The notes: generated by a model not told the origin, from the sequence alone. Shown: positions 34,990 through 44,618, counted from the stretch's first letter. The stretch: DNA of 64,000 bases from Candidatus Poribacteria bacterium (GCA_003635185.1 PYJA01000121.1:1-64000), one strand, 5' to 3'. Program-made: numbers and translations.

Positions 34990-35787
34990 ATGAATAACGA
35001 ATTTATCTCAATCATGACAGACCGCATTGTGCGTGAGTTTGACCCGCTACAGATTATCCTCTTCGGTTCACAGGCACGAGGAGACGCGGATCCAGATAGC
35101 GACATAGATCTACTGGTCGTTTTTTCGGAACTCACAGATAAACGGAAAATCGCCGTTGACATTGAGCGCGCACTAGCTGATGTGCCCGTGGCAAAGGACA
35201 TCCTTGTCTCAACACCGGAAGAATTGGAACGCAGCCGCACGCGAATCGGATCAGTGCTGCGGTATGCCCAACAAGAGGGTAAAATCCTTTGGAAGAACTT
35301 GAACGCAGCCACCCACCAATCAGATCAGTGCCGCAGCATGTCCAATAAGGAAGTAAAATCCGCTATGCAAACAGCTGATAGACTTGCAGACACCGCCCGC
35401 TGGTTCCGTTATGCAGAGGAAGACTTAACTACAGCCGAAACATTTTTAGGGCATCCACACGTTCCACCCCGACAAGCGTGTTGGTTTGCACAACAATCTG
35501 CTGAAAAGGCTTTAAAAGCAGCATTAATTTTCTTACAGATAGATTTTCAGAGAACGCATAACTTAAATGTTCTACAGGATTTGTTACCTGATAGTTGGCA
35601 ACTCAAAACCGCGCAGCCAAACTTGGGGGATCTAAACAGATGGGCGGTTGAAGCCCGTTACCCAGCAGTCATGCGAGAAGCCACCACGGCAGATGCATCC
35701 AAGGCTGTTGAACAAGCACGCGCCGTTTGGACATCTGTATCTACTGCGCTCACAGAACACGGTTTTCCTGTAGAGCAAAACCTATAA
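34990..35787 (+). CDS. fused MNT nucleotidyltransferase-HEPN protein
   Basis: 265 residues. The N-terminal minimal nucleotidyltransferase has LFGSQARGDADPDSDIDLLV near 23-42 with the GSxxRG and DxD residues. From about 130 there is a HEPN domain: RWFRYAEEDLTTAETFLGH, WFAQQSAEKALKAALIFLQI and FQRTHNL. MNT and HEPN are usually two genes forming a toxin-antitoxin pair in which MNT modifies HEPN; here they are one chain. It starts 23 bases after the RelE-like toxin. Alternative: a kanamycin-nucleotidyltransferase-like regulator. Confidence 0.85.
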   Translation: MNNEFISIMTDRIVREFDPLQIILFGSQARGDADPDSDIDLLVVFSELTDKRKIAVDIERALADVPVAKDILVSTPEELERSRTRIGSVLRYAQQEGKILWKNLNAATHQSDQCRSMSNKEVKSAMQTADRLADTARWFRYAEEDLTTAETFLGHPHVPPRQACWFAQQSAEKALKAALIFLQIDFQRTHNLNVLQDLLPDSWQLKTAQPNLGDLNRWAVEARYPAVMREATTADASKAVEQARAVWTSVSTALTEHGFPVEQNL

Positions 35788-35843
35788 TTCATTAGAAAAA
35801 AGAAAGCTTAAGAAATTCTAAAGAACTACCAAATGGATAAAAT

Positions 35844-36686
35844 ATGTTTTCACTATCAAAAACACAACACAGTCTTACTATCGCTTGGGACGACCAGCAA
35901 GTTTTAGGTTACCATTTTCCTGAAGATGGCAACCGTCCCTTCTGTCATCCGTTGAATTTACCCGGTGCGCCATCGCTCACAATGAACGAACCCGGTGATC
36001 ATGTGCATCATCAAGGTCTATGGGTGGCATGGAAAAAGGTCAACGAGGTCAATTTCTGGGAACAACCCGCACAAGGTGCAGACCCGACAGGCTTCGGCAA
36101 AATCGTCCATCAACAGATTATTTCCCTAAATACAACGACAGATAGCGCGAGTTTAGCAACAGAAAACGCATGGATAGATTGGCAAGGCACAACACATCTA
36201 ACTGAATACAGAAAAATAACCGTTCATGCGCCTACCGCAGATGCCATGCGGATTTCAGTATCGTTAACCCTCCATCCAAACGACCGTGAAGTTGTACTTG
36301 ATCTGCGACGTGGTGATCCTGGGGAGATGGGTAGATACTACAGCGGCATGGCAATCCGATTTGACAATATCATCACACCGGGCAACCTATTAGACGCAGA
36401 TGGACGTACCGAACCGATGGACATCTTCGGTAAACAGAGTCGGTGGTGCAGTTTCACCTCGCAACACCCGACTGACAATGAAACCTACGGTGTGGCAATC
36501 ATAGACCATCCCGACAATCCCCGTTATCCGACAACATGGTGGGTACGCAACCGAAAAAACTACTGCTTAATCCATCCCTCACCTGTCTATTATGAACCGT
36601 TCCATCTTGCATCTGATGAAACTTTGAGGTTGCAGTACAGTGTTGTTCTCTACCTGGGGCAGCCTGATGCAGCGTTGTTTGAGTAA
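35844..36686 (+). CDS. DUF6807 (PmoA-like) protein
   Basis: 280 residues, no signal peptide. GDHVHHQGLWVAWKKVNEVNFW near 51-72 is the hallmark His-rich segment of the DUF6807 family, formerly named methane oxygenase PmoA by similarity. It ends in WWVRNRKNYCLIHPSP and a beta-rich stretch. The family is common near sugar-degrading genes in Poribacteria, Planctomycetes and Bacteroidota, and a beta-sandwich sugar-related role is likely. No enzymatic activity can be stated. Confidence 0.8.
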   Translation: MFSLSKTQHSLTIAWDDQQVLGYHFPEDGNRPFCHPLNLPGAPSLTMNEPGDHVHHQGLWVAWKKVNEVNFWEQPAQGADPTGFGKIVHQQIISLNTTTDSASLATENAWIDWQGTTHLTEYRKITVHAPTADAMRISVSLTLHPNDREVVLDLRRGDPGEMGRYYSGMAIRFDNIITPGNLLDADGRTEPMDIFGKQSRWCSFTSQHPTDNETYGVAIIDHPDNPRYPTTWWVRNRKNYCLIHPSPVYYEPFHLASDETLRLQYSVVLYLGQPDAALFE

Positions 36687-36970
36687 AGTGTTCACTCTTA
36701 ACAATTTAGTGAAATTATGCCAAACAGCGAAGGGCCTACTATAGCAAAGCCTATAATTATTTAGACACCACTGTAGCACAAACTTTAGTTTGTGCATCCG
36801 TGTGACGCAAACTAAAAGTTTGCGCTACAAAAAAATAGCTTGGACCGAGCTCACTTTAAAAATGTATTGATACCTCTTCTGTCCGAACGATTTCCGAATC
36901 GCGACGAAGGACTTTGATAGTTGGGAATCGGAGTTCCCTCCTACCAATCAAAATGTCAAGTTGATTATAA

Positions 36971-37084
36971 CAGGACTTACGCAGTTTCTCTTAAAGTCCC
37001 CTTGATAAGGGGGATTTAGGGGGTTAAATCACTCATCAAATAGCACCGTTTAACCCCTTATCAAGGGGGAATGCGTAAGTCCTG
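36971..37084. repeat. non-autonomous element with CAGGACTTACGCA ends
   Basis: 114 bp with perfect 13-bp terminal inverted repeats CAGGACTTACGCA (36971-36983) and TGCGTAAGTCCTG (37072-37084). Inside are CCCCTTGATAAGGGGGATTT and its inverse. The left half recurs inverted at window positions 31-88. Around it, 36740-36960 carries GCACAAACTTTAGTTTGTGC and GGAATCGGAGTTCCCTCC palindromes. Confidence 0.75.
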
Positions 37085-37178
37085 ATATAAAAATTGCGAA
37101 AAACTATACATATTTGGTTTTTGAAGGCAGTCCAAGGGTGTGTAAAGTTTTTGTCACTAATTATTTTTGAAAATTAAC

Positions 37179-37207
37179 TTGACAAACCAATATATTTATG
37201 TTAATAT
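37179..37207 (+). promoter_or_regulatory. orphan sigma70-type promoter
   Basis: TTGACA (37179-37184), 17-base spacer, TAATAT (37202-37207). No credible reading frame follows for over 300 bases; instead a hairpin and direct repeats do (37323-37413). Confidence 0.5.
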
Positions 37208-37322
37208 TATTATCACATAATTAAATAATATTCTCAATATACGCAAAATTTCTAAAGAACAAAGAGAAGGAAAAACAAAAAAGCTGAAAATCACGTCCCA
37301 ATCCTTGTCCTGATTGACTTTT

Positions 37323-37413
37323 GCACGTCCCAAGGACGTGCAAAACGTCCTAAAATGCCCTAAATATGACGTGCAAAACGTCCTAAATGTGACGTGTAAC
37401 GTCCTAATTGAAG
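37323..37413. repeat. hairpin plus short direct repeats downstream of an orphan promoter
   Basis: GCACGTCC-CAA-GGACGTGC forms a perfect stem at 37323-37341. The unit GACGTGCAAAACGTCCTAAA then recurs with variations (GACGTGCAAAACGTCCTAAA, GACGTGTAACGTCCTAA). Spacing is irregular and the spacers are too short for a CRISPR array. Confidence 0.6.
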
Positions 37414-37531
37414 GTGTCCATTGAGAAGGCGAAGCGAAACTCAACCGACAATATACTTTGTACGAAAACTTTACACACCCCACAGTCCAGAGCGCTTGCA
37501 CCAAAAAGTTTTTTATGTTATCATTTAATGT

Positions 37532-37743
37532 ATGAAAACCCATCCGCAAGAAAGGCAGAGTGTGTTTACTGTTTACGTTGACTCGACGGTCCCAAGTTAT
37601 CTGGTCTCAAAACCGAATCGTGTTCCACAAAGATCAGAATGGCAAAGAATTACCCGTGAGTTATTGAACAGATTTGTCGTGAAGCAGGTTATTCACCTCC
37701 GCACATTGCATCACCAAAGATGATACTGGAGGAACTCTCATGA
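37532..37743 (+). pseudogene. decayed PIN-domain toxin gene
   Basis: It opens MKTHPQERQSVFTVYVDSTV, matching the PIN start VYVETSV of the 30133 and 30997 genes, and jumps after RITRELL to the PIN C-terminus in another frame: QICREAGYSPPHIASPKMIL then EELS and TGA at 37741. The whole middle of the PIN domain is deleted. The stop overlaps the next ATG. Confidence 0.75.
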
Positions 37744-37922
37744 ATGATAAGATTTTGAACGAATGCCGACAAGCGAAGGAGCGGATTGCAGCTCTGTTTG
37801 GGGACGTGGACACCCTTATGGATTTTTTGATGAAACGTCGGGAACAACGTCTGAAGCAGGGTAAAAAGTACATAGATTTCTCACCCTATCGGGAAAGAAA
37901 ACAAAGCAACCGTAAATCCTAA
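37740..37922 (+). CDS. stand-alone antitoxin-like protein left from a decayed PIN locus
   Basis: 60 residues: MNDKILNECRQAKERIAALF then GDVDTLMDFLMKRREQRLKQ and GKKYIDFSPYRER. It corresponds to the fused tails of the PIN proteins at 30133 and 30997 (helical, ending RGRKYRPAP or QGKKYIDFS). GGAGG lies seven bases before the ATG, and the ATG overlaps the PIN remnant stop (ATGA). This arrangement is the two-gene form of what is fused upstream. Confidence 0.7.
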   Translation: MNDKILNECRQAKERIAALFGDVDTLMDFLMKRREQRLKQGKKYIDFSPYRERKQSNRKS

Positions 37923-38043
37923 TAGGACAGACGCATTCCCCTCGCTTGCGGGGGGTTAGGGAGGTAAAAAGCAGTTAAACACCCTCTACTCTTTTAGAAA
38001 TGGTATAACAATAAGAGATAAAATCTTCAATAGGAGGTCCATT

Positions 38044-39888
38044 GTGCAAAATCTAACTTCAACCCTTGGAGAAACCGGCATTGGCTCCATAAACGTCGAA
38101 CCAATTCCACCACCAGAAATAGAAGAAACCCAACTTATCTACCACCAACTCTGTCCCGCTGAGGATTTTGAGGAGCTGGAAGGCAAACCCTTCCATGTCA
38201 ACGGCACACACCTCGCTGTTTTCAAAAACAACGACAAATATTATGCCGTTGACAATCGTTGTCCACACATGGGGTACCCGATGTCCAAAGGAAGTATCCG
38301 TGACGGTGTGTTAATCTGTCATTGGCATCACTGGGAATTTGACCTCAAATCGGGAGCATGTTTCTTAGCGTCCGGTGATGACCTGAAGGCGTTCCCTGTT
38401 GAAGTCCGAGATGACGGTTATTTATATGTCGGGTTAGCCAAAGGCGAGCGAGAGGCAGCAAAACAACGTGTCATCGCAAATGGCAAACGTGCACTTGAAC
38501 GTGGTCTTAAGGACCGCAGTACCTTCTTTATTGCTAAAGCTGTCACAGCACTCCGTGATGCAGGTGCAAACCCAGCGGAGATTATTCAACAAGGACTCCA
38601 CTATGGCGCACATAAGAGCAGTGATGGATGGTCGTCAGGTGTAGCAATCCTTACACTCGCAGCTAACATGTGGGATGACGTTGATCCAGAGGACCATAAC
38701 CTATTCCTTGTACACGGGTTAAGTCAGATCAGTCGTAGAACAACGGGAAGTGCCCGTCCCTATCGCGCCCCCTTTCCACGTGTCAAAGATGATCATGATC
38801 TGGGAACACTAAAACGATGGTTCCGTTATTTTGTCAATAAACGCCATAGAGGTGCAGCGGAACGTATCTTGCTAACACTCAATGATAGAGACTATGATAA
38901 ATCTATCATCGCAGACTTCGTGTACACAGCAGCAACAGACTTTTACTTCACTGGCGATGGACACGCGCTCGATTTTGCGAATAAAATGTTTGAAGCGTTG
39001 GATTATGTTAACTGGGAAGGATCGCATGAGATTTTGCGTCCGATAGTCGTTGACCTTGTGAGTAGAACACGCCATGAGGAAACATCTCGATGGGCAGATG
39101 CTGTACCTGTCTTACGCCCCATCTTTAAAAGGATCGATAGTATATGGGAGGACAACCAAGCAAACGAAGCAGAACTGGATATATCGGCATTTACACAGAC
39201 GCTCCTCGCTGATGAGTTTGAACCTACTGTTGTTACAGTTGAGGAAGCACTCCGCAACGGAGTCAAGCCAACTGACATCTGCCGTGCAATGACTTACGCC
39301 TCTGCTATTCGCACTGCCCGGTTCCATCTCAAAAACGAAGGCGACTGGCACGATGTCGCGAACATTTACTCTTACGCTCATGCCCTTTATCACGCTTTTC
39401 AATATGCACCAAGTGCTAACTTATTGCGTGGTATATTTCACGGTGTGGTTTACTTGGCATATCTGCGCTGGCTGAACATGCCTGCCGCTCGCATTCCCAA
39501 GCCCGGACAACGGATACCGGATGAGACTTACGATTCGCCTAAAAAAATGTTGGAACGGCTACAAGAATTCGCTGACTTCCAAAAAGTCTATGAAGCAGAG
39601 ATTTTGGTAAATCAGTATCTCGAAGAAGGGCATGACGTTGACGCGCTAAAGCGAACGCTTGCACACATCCTACTCCGTGAAGACGCAGAACTCCACATGT
39701 TCCAGGTCCTTGAAGTCGCTTTCCGGCATTACGATTTGTCAGATGACTTTGAAGAACAACGGATGCATCTATTGGCAGCCACACGTTACATCACAGCACA
39801 GAAACTGATGAAGAACATTCTGTGGTCCACCGAGAACGCGGAACGTCTTGCGCGAGGTGAGTTGCTTAGTGAACGCGACGATGATTAG
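38044..39888 (+). CDS. Rieske [2Fe-2S] protein with long helical C-terminal domain
   Basis: 614 residues. A Rieske domain spans about 35-135: CPHMGYPMSKGS (near 78) and CHWHHWEF (near 98) give the C-x-H and C-x2-H ligands. The following roughly 470 residues are helical with no motif I recognise (GLHYGAHKSSDGWSSGVAIL, YSYAHALYHAFQYAPSANLL and regular histidines). The His-rich repeats HYGAH, HALYHAF and FRHYD might bind metal. GTG start with AGGAGG ten bases upstream. Possibly an oxidoreductase whose catalytic domain is not described; the first domain only is certain. Confidence 0.8.
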   Translation: MQNLTSTLGETGIGSINVEPIPPPEIEETQLIYHQLCPAEDFEELEGKPFHVNGTHLAVFKNNDKYYAVDNRCPHMGYPMSKGSIRDGVLICHWHHWEFDLKSGACFLASGDDLKAFPVEVRDDGYLYVGLAKGEREAAKQRVIANGKRALERGLKDRSTFFIAKAVTALRDAGANPAEIIQQGLHYGAHKSSDGWSSGVAILTLAANMWDDVDPEDHNLFLVHGLSQISRRTTGSARPYRAPFPRVKDDHDLGTLKRWFRYFVNKRHRGAAERILLTLNDRDYDKSIIADFVYTAATDFYFTGDGHALDFANKMFEALDYVNWEGSHEILRPIVVDLVSRTRHEETSRWADAVPVLRPIFKRIDSIWEDNQANEAELDISAFTQTLLADEFEPTVVTVEEALRNGVKPTDICRAMTYASAIRTARFHLKNEGDWHDVANIYSYAHALYHAFQYAPSANLLRGIFHGVVYLAYLRWLNMPAARIPKPGQRIPDETYDSPKKMLERLQEFADFQKVYEAEILVNQYLEEGHDVDALKRTLAHILLREDAELHMFQVLEVAFRHYDLSDDFEEQRMHLLAATRYITAQKLMKNILWSTENAERLARGELLSERDDD

Positions 39889-39996
39889 ATTTAACGCTTT
39901 GGGTTGGATTCCTACTCCTTTCGTAGTAGGAGCAAGACTTTTCACTCAGATCGGTGCGGTTTCCTAACCAATGCAGAATACCAAACGCGTATTCTG

Positions 39997-40272
39997 CCAT
40001 AGGTGTCAATTTAAGGGATAAATCCGTTGTAGCAGTGTCTTCAGTCCCGTAGGGACGATATGTTTATAGAAAAAATGTTTTCCTCCCCTCTTGAGTTCCG
40101 TAGGAACGGCATAGAAAGATAAACATATCGTCCCTACGGGACTAAAGTGAAGGTTTTTAACGTTATCTATAAACATATCGTCCCTACGGGACTAAATATA
40201 GGACAGCCTCAATGATAATGGGTATTGAACCATATTTAAAAATGCAATCGTTTTTTTAATTGACACCTATGG
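39997..40272. repeat. CCATAGGTGTCAATT inverted-repeat element with three palindromic blocks
   Basis: 276 bp bounded by perfect 15-bp inverted ends CCATAGGTGTCAATT (39997-40011 and 40258-40272). Inside, AGTCCCGTAGGGACGATATG and its inverse occur once and twice respectively, each followed by the TTTATA tract. It is related to the degenerate copy at about 195-424. Confidence 0.8.
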
Positions 40273-40345
40273 TGCGGTTTCGTAACCGCACCCTACTGCT
40301 TTCGTGGGAGGAAAAAATCCCGAATCTTTCTCAGAAAAGTATCAA
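40272..40345. repeat. upstream repeat shared with 45018-45095
   Basis: GTAACCGCACC, CTTTCGTGG, AGGAAAA, TCCCG, AGAAAAGTATCAAA follow in the same order as in the block at 45018-45095. Each lies about 110 and 20 bases before a gene start, so the pair may also act as a leader. Confidence 0.55.
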
Positions 40346-40455
40346 ACTGGACGAAGTCTTGAACTAACAGTACCGCATTGTCCTTTACCACAGGTGCCCC
40401 GACACGGTATAATTTGAGCAAAATGTTGACTCCCAAATAATTCGGTTCAGAAACT

Positions 40456-43400
40456 ATGGCAAATAGTGAAAACACAATTACCAGCGCATTTGTAAGCGTG
40501 TTACGCCCCATGCGAGATGCATGGTGTGTCGATGAACAAATTACGAAGCCATTCCTTAACGCCACACAGAAACCTGATGTGATCGTCACCGAAACAGGAC
40601 GAAATCCAATCGTCATTGAAGTGAAAATTGACGGTACAACACCAAATCTTTCAGGCATGACACAGGCAAAAGCACATTTTGGAATGCTACTTGATCCCAC
40701 CGTTTTCTCAGGACTCACTTACGATACCGTTGAGAATGTCCTACGCGTCCGCATGCCTGCCCGATTCAAAACGATGTCACAAGGAAACATTGATCCTGAA
40801 ATGCGGGAGGCAGAAGATATCGCCTACATGCTTCTCAATAGACCGGAAACAGGAAACGAATCGGAACCGGAGCCAGATATGTTCATCAATGAAGCGGAAG
40901 AAACAGAACCGAACAATGAGACAGAACCCGAACGTTTTCCCAAAAAAGGTTGGTTAACAGGCAGTGTCGCTGACATCGCAACCGCTATTCGTGTCGGATC
41001 AACCCCCATCTCCAAAATCAACGCTGCCGCCGACTTATTAGAGGCACGTATAGAAATTGCCGCGCAGCAGCTTGAGGCAGCAATTTCAGAACGCCCCAGC
41101 ATCGGCGAGGAAATTGAGGGAATTCTTTTCCAAAAATCTGGTGAACAGACCTCACGAATGGCAATGCTTATCATTACCAACGCCTTTGTGTTTCAGAGCG
41201 CACTTGCAGGTAAACTCGAAATGAAAGATGTCTTATCTCTCACACAGATGCTATCCGATAAAGCGAGACGCCTCCGTTACGATCAAGTCCTTACAGGATG
41301 GAACATTATTCTCAACGTTAATTATCGCCCAATTTTCTATGTTGCAAAACGACTCATTGAAGCAATTGCAACCGACGACGAACTGATTGATAGAGTGTTG
41401 GCAATTCTCTGTAGGGCAGCGAGGGAATTGGTTGACCAACGACTCACGCAGGTACACGAACTCGCCGGCACCGTTTTTCAACGGCTTATTGTTGACAGAA
41501 AGTACATCGCAGCCAACTACACGCGCCTCGAATCCGTTTCCCTGTTGTCTGCGTTAGTCTTGCCGAAAACCCAAGAAAATTTAAGCGAATTAAAGGTCGC
41601 AGATTTCGCCTGCGGGACAGGTTCTCTTCTCAACGGGACATACCAACGTATCCTTGAACTCCATGAACAAGCTGGCAGCAAAGGCAGCTGCATTCACACA
41701 CAGATGATAGAGAATAATCTTGTTGGATGTGATGTTATGCCGAATGCAAGCCACCTGACTGCCTCACTATTGACAAGCACCTATCCCGAACTGAAAATCG
41801 GTAACACGCGAATATATACAATGCCTTACGGCAAACAGAGAGATGGAAGTTACGCCCTTGGTTCGCTTGATCTGTTTGATATCCCTGAAACACTTCCTCT
41901 CCCGATGATGGGTACAGAAGTGCAACAAGTCGGTGGAGAAGACGACACGATAGTGATTCCACAAAAGGAATTTTATCACAAAGAATTTGATATTGTCGTC
42001 TTAAATCCACCGTTTACCCGACCCGATTCTGATCCAAAAAGCAGTATGCCAAAAGCGGTGTTCAAAGGAAGCAGTAGAGAAAAAGAGGAAGAACAGAAGA
42101 TGCGGCAAGCACGCAAGCGAAAAGATTGGCGAGTCGGCGATGGAAACGCAGGACTCGCATCCGACTTTGTTGACCTTGCAGACAAGATGCTAAAGGAAAA
42201 TGGCAAAAGCACAATGGGGTTCATTTTGCCCATTACGTCTCTATCGGCCTTTGACTGGCGGAAAGTACGAAATATGTGGGCGACTGAATACCACGACGTG
42301 GTTGTCTTAACCATCGCGGATGCCAAGGGTGAAAGCTGCGCATTTTCTGCAGATACAACCATGGCAGAGTGCATAGTAGTGGCAACCAAGGGAGAAAAAA
42401 ATAATAACACAGGACGCGGCACGTTTATATCCTTAAACCATCGTCCTCGGAGTGTGTTAGAAGCGAGTGTCGTAGCAAATGCCGTCCATAGACACGATAG
42501 CATTCGTCGGTTAGAAGATGAACCGAGCGGGGGCGATCCACTTAAAGTTGGGGACGACTTACTCGGACATGCCCTTAACTGTCCGCTATGGACAGACAAA
42601 GCGTGGGAAGCTATCCGTATCAAGGAGATGGCTTTAATCCAATCCGTATATCGTTTAGCAAAAGGTGAAATGTGGCTACCAACACAAGTGGAACCGATAA
42701 GAATTCCAATATGCAATGTAGCTGATATCGCTGAGATTGGTGCAACGCATCGCGATATTTATGAAAAGAGTGAGCGTGGTGCGTTTGACGTCGAAAAAGG
42801 TTGCAACGATACTGATCTCTATCCAGGATTGTGGCATGTTAATGCCCCAGCACAACGGGCAATGGTGGTTGACCCCGATTGCCATCTTATCACACGTGCC
42901 AACTGTCATGACAAAGCGCAAAAGATACTTGGACGCAATGGACGTGTACATTTCAACCTGAATATGGGATTTAACGCTAACTCCCTTGGTGTTCTCTTTA
43001 CTACAAAACCTACAATCGGTGTTGCTTTGATGCCTAATATTGCCTTTAAGGATAAGAGTTGTGAATATGATTATGTATGGACCCTGTGGGGCAATTCAAT
43101 ATTAGGGCTTATGCTACACTGGGCACATAGCGGGAAACAGCAACCTGGTAGAGGCATGAGTGCGCGCAAGATGTTACTCCAAATGCCTACGTTGGATGTG
43201 CGGTGCTTATCAGAAAAAGCATTGGCAAACGCAGAACGTATCTTCCATGAATTGAAACATAAACGCATGTTACCTTTCAATGAGGCAGATCATGATCCGG
43301 TGCGTCACGAACTTGATCGTCTTTTGTTGAATGAAGTATTGGACATCACAAGTGAAGATGTCCACAATGCTGTCCATCGCCTCCGCGAACTTTTGTGTGC

Positions 43401-43473
43401 CGAACCGAGTATTCACGGCGGAAAGAAATCTAAATGCAATCTTGAAAAAGAATGGGAAAAACTGAAGCGTTGA
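40456..43473 (+). CDS. single-chain N6-adenine methylase with N-terminal nuclease-like domain
   Basis: 1005 residues. PDVIVTETGRNPIVIEVKID (about 37-56) gives a D...EVK nuclease-type pattern. A charged spacer follows around 130-165 (EPEPDMFINEAEETEPNNET). Methylase motif I VADFACGTGSLL lies near 381 and motif IV VVLNPPFTRP near 514. The remainder (750-1005) may include target recognition. No helicase and no separate HsdS are adjacent, so a type IIG-like restriction-modification or a defence methylase is most likely. It differs from the enzyme at 14601 in all domains. Confidence 0.8.
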   Translation: MANSENTITSAFVSVLRPMRDAWCVDEQITKPFLNATQKPDVIVTETGRNPIVIEVKIDGTTPNLSGMTQAKAHFGMLLDPTVFSGLTYDTVENVLRVRMPARFKTMSQGNIDPEMREAEDIAYMLLNRPETGNESEPEPDMFINEAEETEPNNETEPERFPKKGWLTGSVADIATAIRVGSTPISKINAAADLLEARIEIAAQQLEAAISERPSIGEEIEGILFQKSGEQTSRMAMLIITNAFVFQSALAGKLEMKDVLSLTQMLSDKARRLRYDQVLTGWNIILNVNYRPIFYVAKRLIEAIATDDELIDRVLAILCRAARELVDQRLTQVHELAGTVFQRLIVDRKYIAANYTRLESVSLLSALVLPKTQENLSELKVADFACGTGSLLNGTYQRILELHEQAGSKGSCIHTQMIENNLVGCDVMPNASHLTASLLTSTYPELKIGNTRIYTMPYGKQRDGSYALGSLDLFDIPETLPLPMMGTEVQQVGGEDDTIVIPQKEFYHKEFDIVVLNPPFTRPDSDPKSSMPKAVFKGSSREKEEEQKMRQARKRKDWRVGDGNAGLASDFVDLADKMLKENGKSTMGFILPITSLSAFDWRKVRNMWATEYHDVVVLTIADAKGESCAFSADTTMAECIVVATKGEKNNNTGRGTFISLNHRPRSVLEASVVANAVHRHDSIRRLEDEPSGGDPLKVGDDLLGHALNCPLWTDKAWEAIRIKEMALIQSVYRLAKGEMWLPTQVEPIRIPICNVADIAEIGATHRDIYEKSERGAFDVEKGCNDTDLYPGLWHVNAPAQRAMVVDPDCHLITRANCHDKAQKILGRNGRVHFNLNMGFNANSLGVLFTTKPTIGVALMPNIAFKDKSCEYDYVWTLWGNSILGLMLHWAHSGKQQPGRGMSARKMLLQMPTLDVRCLSEKALANAERIFHELKHKRMLPFNEADHDPVRHELDRLLLNEVLDITSEDVHNAVHRLRELLCAEPSIHGGKKSKCNLEKEWEKLKR

Positions 43474-43989
43474 AAACCTCTAAAATCATTCAATTCTCTA
43501 ATAATCTCTTCCTTTACCCAACCTCTAAAAATCAGCATCAACTTTTCTGCAAACTTATTGGAAATATATTGGATACCTATTGTCCAACATATCACAAAAA
43601 CTTCTGGCCACCGCACAAAACCAGGTACAATATCAGTATGAAAAGACGACAACACAAAACTTATCAAAATATCAATAAATAACAAAGGAAAACCTTGTTC
43701 CGCAATACAGTGTATCACCTACATAGATACGCTCCCAGATGGGTTTGAAGTGGATTAGTAATCTGTGACTGTTAAGTGCATAACTCAATCAAACTTGAAA
43801 CGTGATGTGCCAAAACTCCGTTTCTTCCAAGACATTGTGCCTGGGGAATTAGAAAAAAAGTTGCAACGAAAATTTTTTTCTGGTACCATATTCTTATGCA
43901 GTGGCAAACTTGCCCCAAGTATAAACGTGTTTTCAATCAATTAGGTTACATTAAATTTTTTAGATATTTGCTCAGAAGGAAGATTGTTT
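43474..43989. other. AT-rich spacer without a supportable gene
   Basis: About 515 bases between the methylase gene and the AT-rich membrane operon. Short frames only, and no clear inverted repeat. Composition turns visibly AT-rich from here to about 44940. Confidence 0.5.
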
Positions 43990-44616
43990 ATGGGAAATAG
44001 CAAAGTTAGTGATTCTAATAATGGCACAATAGACGATCAGTATTTAGAGATTTATAAGTTGCATTTCAACAACATGAACGAAATGAGTAATAGAAGGGTT
44101 AATGTTAATAGATATTATATACTTGCCTTATCTGTAATAATTTTGGCATTAACAGCATTGCTTCGCAGCGGAGATTTTCTAAGCACACTATTCATTGGAT
44201 CAAGTGGAAATGAAGATTTAAGCGGAGATTTAATTGCACTTTCAATGTGCATTATAGGTATTTTAGGTGGTATGTTATCAGATTCATGGGCGAAAAATGT
44301 GTTAGGATATTTGGAAACTAGTTCTCATAGATATGAAGTTATTAAGCAGATGGAATGTGATCTTGCATATTGCTTTATTAATAAGGCTTACGACAGAATA
44401 CCTGATGGAGATAAAGATACAGAATATTTCTCATTAGCATTTCATGAGTTGTATGCGCCTTTAATATTTCAATTAGGATTTACGGTGCTGTTATTTTTAG
44501 GTGTTTTTCAGCTGACTAAATTCGAAAGTAAGTATATGATACCTGTTTCATTTACAGTGTGTCTAATTTTTATATATTTTATTATAATATTTTCAGAACT
44601 AAGATCGAGGAGGTAA
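43990..44616 (+). CDS. four-helix membrane protein, RipA/SLATT-like
   Basis: 208 residues from ATG 43990 (AAGGA about 10 bases upstream; a TTG six bases earlier is less likely). Hydrophobic helices: YYILALSVIILALTALL, LIALSMCIIGILGGML, LIFQLGFTVLLFLGVF, VSFTVCLIFIYFIIIF. The cytoplasmic part NVLGYLETSSHRYEVIKQME resembles the RipA octameric membrane family and SLATT proteins, often found next to defence genes. Its last two codons AGG-AGG double as the ribosome site of the next gene. Composition is AT-rich, suggesting recent transfer. Confidence 0.65.
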   Translation: MGNSKVSDSNNGTIDDQYLEIYKLHFNNMNEMSNRRVNVNRYYILALSVIILALTALLRSGDFLSTLFIGSSGNEDLSGDLIALSMCIIGILGGMLSDSWAKNVLGYLETSSHRYEVIKQMECDLAYCFINKAYDRIPDGDKDTEYFSLAFHELYAPLIFQLGFTVLLFLGVFQLTKFESKYMIPVSFTVCLIFIYFIIIFSELRSRR

Positions 44617-44618
44617 TC

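Noticed and set aside
35844-36686. methane oxygenase subunit (PmoA)
   Set aside because: Real PmoA is an integral membrane protein; this is a soluble DUF6807 protein that only shares the old name.
37323-37413. possible CRISPR array
   Set aside because: Units of about 20 bases are only two or three, vary in sequence and have very short uneven spacers; no cas genes are nearby.
37196-37549. 117-residue minus-strand frame
   Set aside because: It runs antisense through the direct repeats and orphan promoter and reads as repeat-derived.
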